Source: AEGEAN-183 sp964342745
GTDB taxonomy: Bacteria > Pseudomonadota > Gammaproteobacteria > Magnimaribacterales > Magnimaribacteraceae
Length of the DNA: 54,347 nt
Assembly: GCA_964342745.1 (NCBI GenBank)
Contig: CAYFFW010000007.1
Span: 1-54,347 of the forward strand
Reading direction: 5' to 3'
Shown here in pieces: positions 1 through 7,499 of this stretch. The number at the start of each line of letters is the position of its first letter. The stretch's first letter is position 1. Both the position numbers and the translations under genes were made by a program. Below the pieces are notes generated by a model. It ran no database searches and was not told where the DNA came from. It saw only the letters and a list, made by a program, of their open reading frames with translations.

Positions 1-54
1 AAAGCGTGTAAGGGCTAATACCCTTCGAGGGTTCGAATCCCTCCCTCTCCGCCA
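1..54 (+). tRNA. tRNA-Ser, 3' part only (UCN-decoding)
   Basis: The window opens inside the anticodon loop. Positions 1-3 (AAA) are loop positions 36-38 and 4-8 (GCGTG) is the 3' anticodon stem. A long variable arm follows, with AAGGG at 10-14 pairing CCCTT at 21-25, which is typical of serine tRNA. The T arm is 27-43 with loop TTCGAAT, and 44-50 is the acceptor strand. G51 is the discriminator and CCA is encoded at 52-54. The last anticodon base is A, so it reads UCN codons. GGA is the likely anticodon because a TGA isoacceptor lies at the other end, but the deciding bases are outside the window. Confidence 0.93.
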
Positions 55-84
55 GAAGTCACTTTATAGGAGAAAGTTACTAAC

Positions 85-933
85 ATGAATAAACCCTTAG
101 AAGTCGTCATTAATCGTATGCAAGAGGATTTAGAAAACGCGTATATGGAAATTATTCCAGTTCCAGGTATTGAAGAGAGTCTAGGAGCTCTTCAACCGAA
201 TACCCTTTTAGCAATTACTTGCTCCCCAACAAAAGGTGTAGATGCAACTATAGATCTAAGCGAGAAACTTATTGCACGGGGTTTCCAGGTTACTCCGCAT
301 ATTGCAGCGAAAAGTGTTACAGGAGAAAAACATCTTGAAACTATCGTCAAAAGACTCGATACACTAGGTATCGAGAGTATTTTTGTACCTGGCGGTGACA
401 GACCTGAACCAATAGGTAAGTTTACTAATGCATATGATCTTCTTAAAGCTTTGCAGAAATACGGTCATAATTTTAAAAAAATTGGTATTGCTGCGCATCC
501 TGAGGGACATCCAGATATTACTAAGGAAATCTTAATAGAAGCACTTAAAAAGAAAAAAGATTTAGCAGACTACATTGTCACTCAAATGTGTTTTGATGCA
601 AAAATATTATGCGACTGGTTAATTCAAATTAACCAACAAGGTATAGGTCTACCTGTTTGGGTGGGATTGCCTGGTGCTGTTGAGAGGGGACGTCTTCTTA
701 GAACTTCTCTTAGATTAGGTGTTGGGGATTCCCTGCGTTTCTTACGAAAAAAATCTCAAGTTGCAACAGAGTTAATGAAATCTAGTGTCTATAATCCTAA
801 TAAACTGGTGAAAGGTATCTCAGAATATAAGAATATTGCAGACACAAATCTCGCTGGATACCATATATTCTCCTTTAACCAGATTGAAGTAACTGAAAAA
901 TGGCGCACTGAGACAATTTCAAAGGTACAGTAA
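85..933 (+). CDS. Methylenetetrahydrofolate reductase-like protein
   Basis: A 282-residue TIM-barrel protein of the MetF superfamily, which reduces 5,10-methylene-THF to 5-methyl-THF with FAD. Candidate counterparts of E. coli MetF catalytic residues are Glu22 in MEIIPVP, Asp105 in VPGGD and Gln167 in IVTQMCF. The AAHPEGHP segment near 136-143 fits the barrel. It is near the usual length of about 290 residues but divergent: the FEFFPP start motif of classical MetF is absent. That makes a role in folate-linked C1 catabolism as likely as methionine synthesis. An AGGAG sequence lies upstream of ATG 85. It follows tRNA-Ser by 30 bases in the same direction and may share its transcript. Confidence 0.82.
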   Translation: MNKPLEVVINRMQEDLENAYMEIIPVPGIEESLGALQPNTLLAITCSPTKGVDATIDLSEKLIARGFQVTPHIAAKSVTGEKHLETIVKRLDTLGIESIFVPGGDRPEPIGKFTNAYDLLKALQKYGHNFKKIGIAAHPEGHPDITKEILIEALKKKKDLADYIVTQMCFDAKILCDWLIQINQQGIGLPVWVGLPGAVERGRLLRTSLRLGVGDSLRFLRKKSQVATELMKSSVYNPNKLVKGISEYKNIADTNLAGYHIFSFNQIEVTEKWRTETISKVQ

Positions 934-1014
934 AGGATTAAATCTGTTCTGACTATCGATTACAGTCATTATCAAGTATTATTATTTATAGATTTTAACT
1001 ATTTGGGGGGACCA

Positions 1015-3435
1015 ATGAGTTTAAAAAAATTATTATCAAGATCAATTTTATTATCCTTGGTTGTTTTTCCATCTTCTTTTCTGTTAGGAGAAGATGAAGC
1101 AACTGGTGGTGTGTTAGAAGAGGTAGTCGTTACGGCTAGAAAAAGAGAAGAAACAGCGCAATCGGTACCAATTCCTATAAGTGCCTTGTCTGAAGCACAA
1201 TTAGAAGCGAGAAACATTACTGATATTCAAGATATTGAAAGGATTACACCTAACTTAGATTTTGAATATTCTTCTGTAAACAATAACAACACTCAAGTAT
1301 TCATAAGAGGCATTGGTCAGGTTAATTGGGCGATTACTCAAGATCCTAAGATTGGAATATATATTGATGGAGTTTATCTAAGTCGTGCTCAAGGAGGCTT
1401 GGTGGATTTAATGGACTTAGAGAGAGTTGAGGTATTAAGAGGACCTCAAGGGACGCTGTTTGGAAGAAATACGACTGCAGGATTAGTCCAATTAATAACT
1501 AAGGGGCCTTCACAAGAACAAGAAGCTTACTTGAAGTTGGGTTATGGAGATGATGGACATGAAATGTTTGGAGGAATGCTTAACCTTCCTTTATCAGATA
1601 ACTTAGCAGCTAGATTCGCTATGTACAGTAAAAAAACAGATGGTTACATGCTTAATGCTTACAGTGGTGAAATGCACGGAAATGAGAATTCAAATTCTTA
1701 TCGTGCTTCTTTTTCCAGAACAGGAGATATTTATAACGTTAGATTTACTTTTGATAGGTTTGAATCTGATATTAAGTCTCCTCTAGGTAGTTGCAGGTTT
1801 GTTGGTCCTGAGGTAGGTGCTTTGGCAGGAGGACTTCCAGCAGTGGCATTTATTTTTGGTAGTTATGATTCCATGAAAGCAAACTGCAGAAATTCGTCTC
1901 CAAATCACTCCATGGATAACGCTCCTAATACTGATGCAGAAACAGAAGTTGATTCTTATACCCTTACCCAAACACTAGATCTTTCGTTTGGTGAGCTAAC
2001 AATGGTATCTAATAAAAGAGAAATAGAATCGTGGAATGGCTCTTGGGGTTGGAACTATGGTAGTGGTCCAGGAATCAGTGGAAATGCAAATCTAATAGAC
2101 GTTATAAACAATCCTTCAGAAATTTCAGTTGAATCTCACGAGATTAGACTTTCAGGTAGCTCTGATTCCTTAGATTGGGTAATAGGTGCTTATGTTTTTG
2201 AAGAAAATGGAACAGAAGATATCGATGTGCCTTTATTTAGAGGGGTTTTACCTCCTCCGGCCACAGTTTGGCCTGTCTTTTATGCTCCAGGACTAGCTGA
2301 CGTGGCTGCGGGCACTCAAGCTTTTGGAAGTAGAAGCCAGGGTTATATTGTAACTAATGAAAATGACGCTTTTTTCGCTGAATTTACTTATCAAATTAAT
2401 AACCAACTTGACCTTACTGTAGGAGCAAGAAGAACTAACGATGATAGATATTTCGAAAGATGGCAAACACTTTATGGTGGTGCTTTTGATCCTACTTATT
2501 TCTGTCCAGGTATGCCAAGTGCAGAAGTAGCTCCTGGGGTGGTTGTTCCTTTAAGCGATAGATGTGTCCAAACTGTTAGTTATAGTGAAACTACACCTAG
2601 AGCAATATTAAGTTATCAACAAAGTGACGATGTCATGATTTACGCAAGTTACAGCAAGGGTTATTCGAGTGGTGGGTTTAACCAAGACACTCGTATGAGG
2701 CCTTTTTTACCAGAAATATCTGATAATGTGGAAATAGGATTTAAATCTACTTTAAGAGATGGCAATTTAAGATTAAATGCTACTTACTTCAGTAATTCCT
2801 ATGAAAATCAACAATTGACTGTTGGACGTCTAGTTGATGGTCAGCCAACTGCTGATTTAATTAATGCTCAGGAAGCTACGCTAAATGGAATCGAAATAGA
2901 AATATTAGCTCAACTTAATGAAAGTTGGTCTATGACACTAGCTTATGGACACCTTGAAGGTGAATACGATGATTTCACTGTAGAGGATAATGTCTACTCA
3001 ACTGCAGCGGATGGTTCTACAGTTGAAAGCATAGTTACTAGAGACTTAAGTTACATTGAATTTGGTAATGGTGGAGATACTGATACTCTAGATATTAGTT
3101 TTATTCACACAACTTCTTTACCTTCTGGAGGTGATTTAGTAAGTGTTATAGGTGCAACTAGAAAAGATGACCAATATTTCAGTCTAGAAAATACACCTTC
3201 TTCTTTTACTTCAGCCTACACTTTAATAGACGGAAGGATTAACTGGAATCTAGCTGATGGATTAACCACCATTTCTTTCTGGGGCAAGAACCTGACTGAT
3301 AAAGAATATGTTTATAACATGCTAGATCAAGCAGGAACTGTCCAGATTGGGGGAACGGATCCAGGTCTTGGAATGGCTGCAGATTACTGGGGACCACCAA
3401 GAAGAGTAGGTGTAGAGTTTCGTAGAGATTTCTAA
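1015..3435 (+). CDS. TonB-dependent outer-membrane receptor
   Basis: An 806-residue receptor for energised uptake across the outer membrane. A signal peptide covers residues 1-25. A TonB-box-like segment LEEVVVTARKREE sits at 34-46, followed by a plug domain with the conserved RGPQGTLFGRNTTAG stretch, a beta-barrel rich in alternating aromatic residues, and a terminal Phe. Start ATG 1015 is chosen over an in-frame TTG at 1003 because the G-rich ribosome site (GGGGGGA) lies just before 1015 and the signal peptide begins there. The substrate cannot be read from the sequence. An alpha/beta hydrolase follows 12 bases downstream and is probably cotranscribed. Confidence 0.95.
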   Translation: MSLKKLLSRSILLSLVVFPSSFLLGEDEATGGVLEEVVVTARKREETAQSVPIPISALSEAQLEARNITDIQDIERITPNLDFEYSSVNNNNTQVFIRGIGQVNWAITQDPKIGIYIDGVYLSRAQGGLVDLMDLERVEVLRGPQGTLFGRNTTAGLVQLITKGPSQEQEAYLKLGYGDDGHEMFGGMLNLPLSDNLAARFAMYSKKTDGYMLNAYSGEMHGNENSNSYRASFSRTGDIYNVRFTFDRFESDIKSPLGSCRFVGPEVGALAGGLPAVAFIFGSYDSMKANCRNSSPNHSMDNAPNTDAETEVDSYTLTQTLDLSFGELTMVSNKREIESWNGSWGWNYGSGPGISGNANLIDVINNPSEISVESHEIRLSGSSDSLDWVIGAYVFEENGTEDIDVPLFRGVLPPPATVWPVFYAPGLADVAAGTQAFGSRSQGYIVTNENDAFFAEFTYQINNQLDLTVGARRTNDDRYFERWQTLYGGAFDPTYFCPGMPSAEVAPGVVVPLSDRCVQTVSYSETTPRAILSYQQSDDVMIYASYSKGYSSGGFNQDTRMRPFLPEISDNVEIGFKSTLRDGNLRLNATYFSNSYENQQLTVGRLVDGQPTADLINAQEATLNGIEIEILAQLNESWSMTLAYGHLEGEYDDFTVEDNVYSTAADGSTVESIVTRDLSYIEFGNGGDTDTLDISFIHTTSLPSGGDLVSVIGATRKDDQYFSLENTPSSFTSAYTLIDGRINWNLADGLTTISFWGKNLTDKEYVYNMLDQAGTVQIGGTDPGLGMAADYWGPPRRVGVEFRRDF

Positions 3436-3447
3436 ACAGAGGCTTAT

Positions 3448-4398
3448 ATGAGTCAAGGGATTGCCGAAGTTAACGACATCAATATTTGGTGGGAAGACTT
3501 TGGCGACTCTTCCAATCCCACAGTACTTCTTATCATGGGCGCTAATGCTAATTGCATGCAGTGGGATATGAAGTTTATTGATACTTTTGTGGACGCAGGC
3601 TTCCATGTTGTTAGGTTTGACAATAGAGACGTGGGTAAGAGCACTTGGATTAACAAAGAACCCTTATTTTCAAAATTAGTAAAACTTCTTCCATTGAGTA
3701 TTTCTAAAAAATTTATAGATTATTTCTTTAATATTGCAGCTGATGACGATGGCAATTTTGTAGCCCAAGGATCAAATGCAAAATATGATCTCAACGATAT
3801 GGCTAAAGATGCTATTGCTTTAATGGATCATTTAGAAATAGAAAAAGCCCACTTAGTTGGAGCTTCTATGGGTGGAATGATTACGCAGGTTATTGGTTTA
3901 GATTACCCAGAAAGAGCTTTAACTTTAACTCCAATCATGACAAGTCCTGGCATGGGAGATCCTGATTTATCTGTAATGACTCCAGCTCTTGTTGAAGGTA
4001 TGAAAGAATCTTTCTTATTCAACATTCAGGGGAGGTATGAAGATGGAGTGGTGAGGATTTATAGAGAGTTAACAGGCTCAAGATATCCTTTTAATGAAGA
4101 GAAGTTCAGGGAGCAAATGAAACCTTCAATGGAGCATGGTTATAATCCGCATGCAGGCCATGGGGATGCTGTTGGCGCTAGTCCTAATAGGAGATCAAGG
4201 CTCCATGAAATAAACTTGCCCACTTTAGTTATACATGGCACTGAAGATGCCATCCTTCCTCTTGATCATGGTCAAGCATTAGCAGACGGAATTCCTAATG
4301 CTCAGATGATGGTCTTAGAAAGAGTAGGCCATGAGATACCTGAAGAGATGACGCATGAAATCACTTCTAGGATGATAGAGCACTTTAGCTCTATTTAG
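3448..4398 (+). CDS. Alpha/beta hydrolase (esterase/lipase-like)
   Basis: A 316-residue alpha/beta-hydrolase-fold enzyme with no signal peptide, so probably cytoplasmic. The nucleophile elbow GASMGG places Ser140. The acid region HGTEDAILP and His295 in VGHEIPEE complete a Ser-Asp-His triad. The strand before the oxyanion loop reads IMGANAN, as in esterase-like COG0596 members, rather than the HGWP motif of epoxide hydrolases. It lies 12 bases after the TonB receptor with a GAGG ribosome site, so it may act on the ligand that receptor imports. Its 3' end overlaps the convergent metallo-hydrolase by 8 bases. The substrate is unknown. Confidence 0.88.
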   Translation: MSQGIAEVNDINIWWEDFGDSSNPTVLLIMGANANCMQWDMKFIDTFVDAGFHVVRFDNRDVGKSTWINKEPLFSKLVKLLPLSISKKFIDYFFNIAADDDGNFVAQGSNAKYDLNDMAKDAIALMDHLEIEKAHLVGASMGGMITQVIGLDYPERALTLTPIMTSPGMGDPDLSVMTPALVEGMKESFLFNIQGRYEDGVVRIYRELTGSRYPFNEEKFREQMKPSMEHGYNPHAGHGDAVGASPNRRSRLHEINLPTLVIHGTEDAILPLDHGQALADGIPNAQMMVLERVGHEIPEEMTHEITSRMIEHFSSI

Positions 4399-5359
4399 TC
4401 ATACCTGCGTAGGCTCTATCTATCACTCCGACAATAAAAGGTCCATCTCCAAACTTATCTCGCCACTCTTTTGTAGGGTCAGAATCGATGATTTCCTGTA
4501 GAGTATTCCCTTGTTGAATCCCTTCTCGAATTCTATCTCTAACTACAATTAGCATATCAATATAAGTTTGAATGTCATTGGTAGTTGAAATAGGACCATG
4601 ACCTGGTACGACAACAGTTTCATCATTAACGACTTTTAGTATCTCTTCACAAAAGCGAATAATTCCGTCTATAGTTCCACCATTCCCGGCATCTATAAAT
4701 GGAGGACCTGTCATATTAAACACATCACCCATATGTAAAACATTAGAGTTTCTTAAAAAAACTGCTGTATCTCCTGTGGTATGAGCATGTCCAAAATGAT
4801 AAAGCTCTACTTGATCTCCATTAAGATGAAGTTTCATGGTGTCTTGATAAGTGATTTGAGGTACAGCGTTTAAAGGATAGGGTTGTTGAGGGTAAACAAT
4901 AAAAGAAAGGTTTATGGGTTTCGGGTTAAGCATCATTTCTCTTGAGTTTTCATGAGCTACTATTTTTGCCCCATCGGGACCGAAAGCAAGATTTCCTTCA
5001 GCGTGGTCAAAATGCCAATGAGTATTGATGATGTAGTCAACTGATTTTCCACCTATTTTTCTTAAAGATCTTAGTATTTTGTATTTAAGTTCTGGCATTT
5101 GATCGTCTACCAATAGAACTCCGTCTTCCCCAGTACTTACCAAGATGTTCCCGCCTAAACCAAATAGAACGTGTACATTATCAGAGATGCTTTGAATGGT
5201 AATTTCAGCCTCATCAAAATCCCAACCAAAGGCGTCCATAACTGCTTGTTGTCCTTCCTTGTAATTTATTTCATACTCTTCATGATGAGAAGCATTAATT
5301 GAAAAAGTAAAAAAAGTAAGTGAAATTATTAATGATTTAAATAAATAGCTTTGTTTCAT
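4391..5359 (-). CDS. Exported metallo-beta-lactamase-fold hydrolase
   Basis: A 322-residue MBL-fold protein with an N-terminal signal peptide (residues 1-23, cleavage near INA-SHH), so probably periplasmic. Zinc ligands are visible as HWHFDH (His114, His116, Asp118, His119), HAHTTGD (His193), HMGD (Asp212) and VPGH (His254). The order resembles the SoxH/quinoprotein-relay-like MBL group found with oxidative catabolism rather than true beta-lactamases. The ribosome site AAGGAGAT lies just before ATG 5359. It is transcribed towards the receptor/hydrolase pair and divergently from the DUF169 gene, with 72 bases between starts. The substrate is not identifiable. Confidence 0.88.
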   Translation of the reverse strand: MKQSYLFKSLIISLTFFTFSINASHHEEYEINYKEGQQAVMDAFGWDFDEAEITIQSISDNVHVLFGLGGNILVSTGEDGVLLVDDQMPELKYKILRSLRKIGGKSVDYIINTHWHFDHAEGNLAFGPDGAKIVAHENSREMMLNPKPINLSFIVYPQQPYPLNAVPQITYQDTMKLHLNGDQVELYHFGHAHTTGDTAVFLRNSNVLHMGDVFNMTGPPFIDAGNGGTIDGIIRFCEEILKVVNDETVVVPGHGPISTTNDIQTYIDMLIVVRDRIREGIQQGNTLQEIIDSDPTKEWRDKFGDGPFIVGVIDRAYAGMTK

Positions 5360-5431
5360 TTTATATCTCCTTCTTATTGATTATTATTACATGCTTATAA
5401 GGAACCGTGAATAAGGTTAAGGGGGAAATAA

Positions 5432-6220
5432 ATGAATGAGATCATTGCAACAGAATCTTCAAGTGTTGATTTAAAAGACATCATTGAATCTTTAAATAGG
5501 TTATTGAAGTTAAGGACTATACCAATAGGTATGAAAATGTTTGAAACAATCGAGGAGATGGAATCAATTCCAAAAATTAGAAGACCAAGTGCTATCCATA
5601 CTACTGACCAAATTGTTGGTCAAGCTTGCAGAAATGGATGGACTGTAGGAATAACCGAAGAGGATTTAGTGGGTCCTCAGTGCAGTACTGTAATTGGTTT
5701 GAGCCCGAGAGATAAGAAATGGCTATCAGGTGATCGAATGGCAGGAGTGTGGTTTAGTGATTTACAAGGAGCAAGCGCCCATCAAGAGTCTATGGACGTT
5801 GTTGAGTACGGAAAATATTTGGCAATGGCTGTTAGCCCTTTAACTAGCGGTCGCTTAGATCCACCAGACGTTTGTCTAATTTATGCTACTCCAGCTCAAA
5901 TGATTCTCTTTATCAATGGTCTGCAATGGTCAGGATATAAAAAGTTAGACTGGGGCTGTGTTGGAGAGTCAGCTTGTGCTGATTCATGGGGAAGGGCGCT
6001 TTCAACAGGAGAACCGAGTTTATCTATTCCTTGTTTCGCAGAAAGACGTTATGGTGGTGTTATGGAAGATGAGTTACTTATGGCAATTCCTCCAGCTTTT
6101 TTACCTAAAGTTGTAGATGGGTTAAAACATCTATCAAGAAATGGTTTAAGGTATCCAATTGCCCCCTATGGAGTAAACACGGATGCCAAAGCTGGAATGG
6201 GTGTAAGTTATTCAAGTTAG
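5432..6220 (+). CDS. DUF169 family protein
   Basis: A 262-residue protein matching the DUF169 (COG2043) pattern: an N-terminal helix of the form LNRLLKLRTIPIGMKMFE, then Cys-containing motifs at GPQCSTVIGL and WGCVGESACADSWGR. No signal peptide or membrane segment is visible. DUF169 proteins have no settled function; the conserved cysteines hint at metal or redox chemistry, which is inference. A purine-rich AGGGGGAA site precedes ATG 5432. It heads a co-directional set with DoxX- and SRPBCC-family genes and faces away from the MBL hydrolase. Confidence 0.82.
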   Translation: MNEIIATESSSVDLKDIIESLNRLLKLRTIPIGMKMFETIEEMESIPKIRRPSAIHTTDQIVGQACRNGWTVGITEEDLVGPQCSTVIGLSPRDKKWLSGDRMAGVWFSDLQGASAHQESMDVVEYGKYLAMAVSPLTSGRLDPPDVCLIYATPAQMILFINGLQWSGYKKLDWGCVGESACADSWGRALSTGEPSLSIPCFAERRYGGVMEDELLMAIPPAFLPKVVDGLKHLSRNGLRYPIAPYGVNTDAKAGMGVSYSS

Positions 6221-6248
6221 TTAGTTTTAAAAATTTTAAGGAGAATAT

Positions 6249-6692
6249 ATGGAAAAATTAGACAGTTTATTAGATCGAATGGCTTCTCCATTCAAGGCAT
6301 ACGCTAATTGTTTATTAAGAATTGGATTAGGGATTTCTTTTTTCCTTCATGGATATGGAAAGATACCTATTAGTGAAGGTTTTGTTGGATGGCTTAGTTC
6401 AAAGGGAGTTCCCTCTGCATCTTTAATGGCACACTTGGTGGCTTGGGGTGAGATATTAGCAGGCCTAGGAATTCTTTTTGGTGGTTTAATTGGAACAAGG
6501 GCAGTTATTTTAGGTAACGTTGTGACTAGAGTTTCTGGAGGAGCAGTAGGCGTAATAATGATTTGTGCTTTACTTATAGCACATTCTGATTGGAGTATTT
6601 TTATAGGTGAAAGAGGATCAGTTCTATTTGCAAGTGAACAATTGTTCTTATTATTAGTAGGAGTTTATTTTGCAATCAGAGGAAATAACTGA
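6249..6692 (+). CDS. DoxX family integral membrane protein
   Basis: A 147-residue protein with about four hydrophobic helices (roughly residues 20-38, 60-80, 85-108 and 125-143). The DoxX signature is present as LRIGLGISFFLHGYGKI near the start and HLVAWGEILAGLGILFGG in the middle. DoxX relatives are small inner-membrane proteins linked to quinone or thiosulfate oxidation or to redox stress; the exact role here is unknown. AAGGAG precedes ATG 6249. It sits 28 bases after DUF169 and 7 bases before the SRPBCC gene, so the three form one transcription unit. Confidence 0.85.
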   Translation: MEKLDSLLDRMASPFKAYANCLLRIGLGISFFLHGYGKIPISEGFVGWLSSKGVPSASLMAHLVAWGEILAGLGILFGGLIGTRAVILGNVVTRVSGGAVGVIMICALLIAHSDWSIFIGERGSVLFASEQLFLLLVGVYFAIRGNN

Positions 6693-6699
6693 TTTTTAA

Positions 6700-7095
6700 A
6701 TGAAAGTTGTTACTTTATCCGAACACCTTGATCTTGAAAGTTCTCTTGTTTGGGAGATTATAAGTGACATATCTAGGACAGACTGGGTCCCAGGTGTTGA
6801 GGAGATTAAATTAGAAAATGACACTAGAGAGTTTTTTATGGAAGGAATGGGTAAGATTAAGGAGAAAATAGTTGAATGTAACCATGAAAAAATGATTTTG
6901 AGATATAGTGCTATAGAATCACCAGCTAAGCTTAATCACCATTTAGCTTCAATTGAATTGGAAGATAATCAAGGTGGATGTAGCTTTAAATGGACCACTG
7001 AAATTGATCCAGAGATGTTTGCTTCTGGCATTGAAAAAGGAATGATTTCAAGTTTTGAACAACTCAAAAAAATACTAAATAATCAACTTCCCTAG
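6700..7095 (+). CDS. SRPBCC (START/Bet v1-like) family protein
   Basis: A 131-residue single-domain protein fitting the SRPBCC lipid/aromatic-binding fold. It starts with a strand and helix of the form VTLSEHLDLESSLVWEIISD and a DWVPGVEEIKLE strand, ends with a long C-terminal helix, and has alternating strands between them. No catalytic residues can be assigned. It follows DoxX by 7 bases. Its start lacks a clear ribosome site, so translation is probably coupled to DoxX. It may bind a hydrophobic substrate for the cassette, which is inference. Confidence 0.75.
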   Translation: MKVVTLSEHLDLESSLVWEIISDISRTDWVPGVEEIKLENDTREFFMEGMGKIKEKIVECNHEKMILRYSAIESPAKLNHHLASIELEDNQGGCSFKWTTEIDPEMFASGIEKGMISSFEQLKKILNNQLP

Positions 7096-7164
7096 GCTTC
7101 GAAGAACTGTTAAGGTTGTGGACATGGTATCTCTTTGTATCTTTGATGCCATTGGGGGGAACTT

Positions 7165-7347
7165 ATGCTTGTTTTAAGTCGCCGAGTAGACGAATCGTTA
7201 CTTATAGATAAGGATATAAAAATAACAGTATTAGATATTAAAGGAGGGCAGGTAAGGTTAGGAATAACAGCACCTGAATCTATTAAAGTCCATAGAGAGG
7301 AAGTATTTAATCGTATTCAAGAAGATGCTTCTCGAAACGAAGATTAG
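7165..7347 (+). CDS. csrA: Carbon storage regulator CsrA/RsmA
   Basis: A 60-residue RNA-binding post-transcriptional regulator. The N-terminus MLVLSRRVDESLLI, the GGQVRLGI core and the IKVHREEVFNRIQ helix are diagnostic, including the RNA-contacting Arg44-type residue in VHREE. The 69-base upstream gap carries a possible promoter (TTGTGG at 7116, TATCTT at 7138, 16-base spacer; weak). The ribosome site ATTGGGGGGA contains GGA, the CsrA recognition core, and a second GGA lies at 7120-7122, so autoregulation is plausible. The gene is followed by tRNA-Arg(ACG), as csrA is near serine/arginine tRNAs in many gammaproteobacteria. Confidence 0.97.
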   Translation: MLVLSRRVDESLLIDKDIKITVLDIKGGQVRLGITAPESIKVHREEVFNRIQEDASRNED

Positions 7348-7392
7348 ATTACCTTTAAAATATTGTATTAATTGAACTTAACTCTTAAGAGT

Positions 7393-7398
7393 TATAAT
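7393..7398 (+). promoter_or_regulatory. -10 box for tRNA-Arg
   Basis: A perfect TATAAT at 7393-7398 would start transcription about two bases before the tRNA. A TTGAAC at 7372-7377 may be the -35 element, with a short 15-base spacer. A 10-base palindrome (CTCTTAAGAG, 7382-7391) fills the spacer. It appears to be independent of the csrA promoter. Confidence 0.5.
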
Positions 7399-7406
7399 TA
7401 GTAGTT

Positions 7407-7483
7407 GGGCCTGTAGCTCATCTGGATAGAGCGCCTGGCTACGAACTAGGAGGTAGAGGGTTCAAATCCTTCCAGGCCCGCCA
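7407..7483 (+). tRNA. tRNA-Arg (anticodon ACG)
   Basis: A 77-base cloverleaf. The acceptor strand GGGCCTG pairs with CAGGCCC (7473-7479), G7480 is the discriminator and CCA is encoded at 7481-7483. The anticodon stem CCTGG/CTAGG holds the loop CTACGAA, with ACG at 7441-7443. A34 is expected to be deaminated to inosine by TadA, allowing CGU, CGC and CGA reading. It lies after csrA, and the M20 amidohydrolase start codon is only 16 bases downstream. Confidence 0.97.
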
Positions 7484-7499
7484 TTATTAGGAAAAAAAT

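Noticed and set aside
950..968. Possible terminator or attenuator hairpin TGACT/AGTCA before the first TonB receptor.
   Set aside because: Only five base pairs, AT-rich loop and no T run; stability is too low to call.
1003..1014. TTG start for the first TonB receptor.
   Set aside because: It lies inside the G-rich ribosome site; ATG 1015 has proper spacing and starts the signal peptide.
4391..5359. Class B beta-lactamase.
   Set aside because: The MBL motif order and lack of class B specific loops fit a generic periplasmic metallo-hydrolase.
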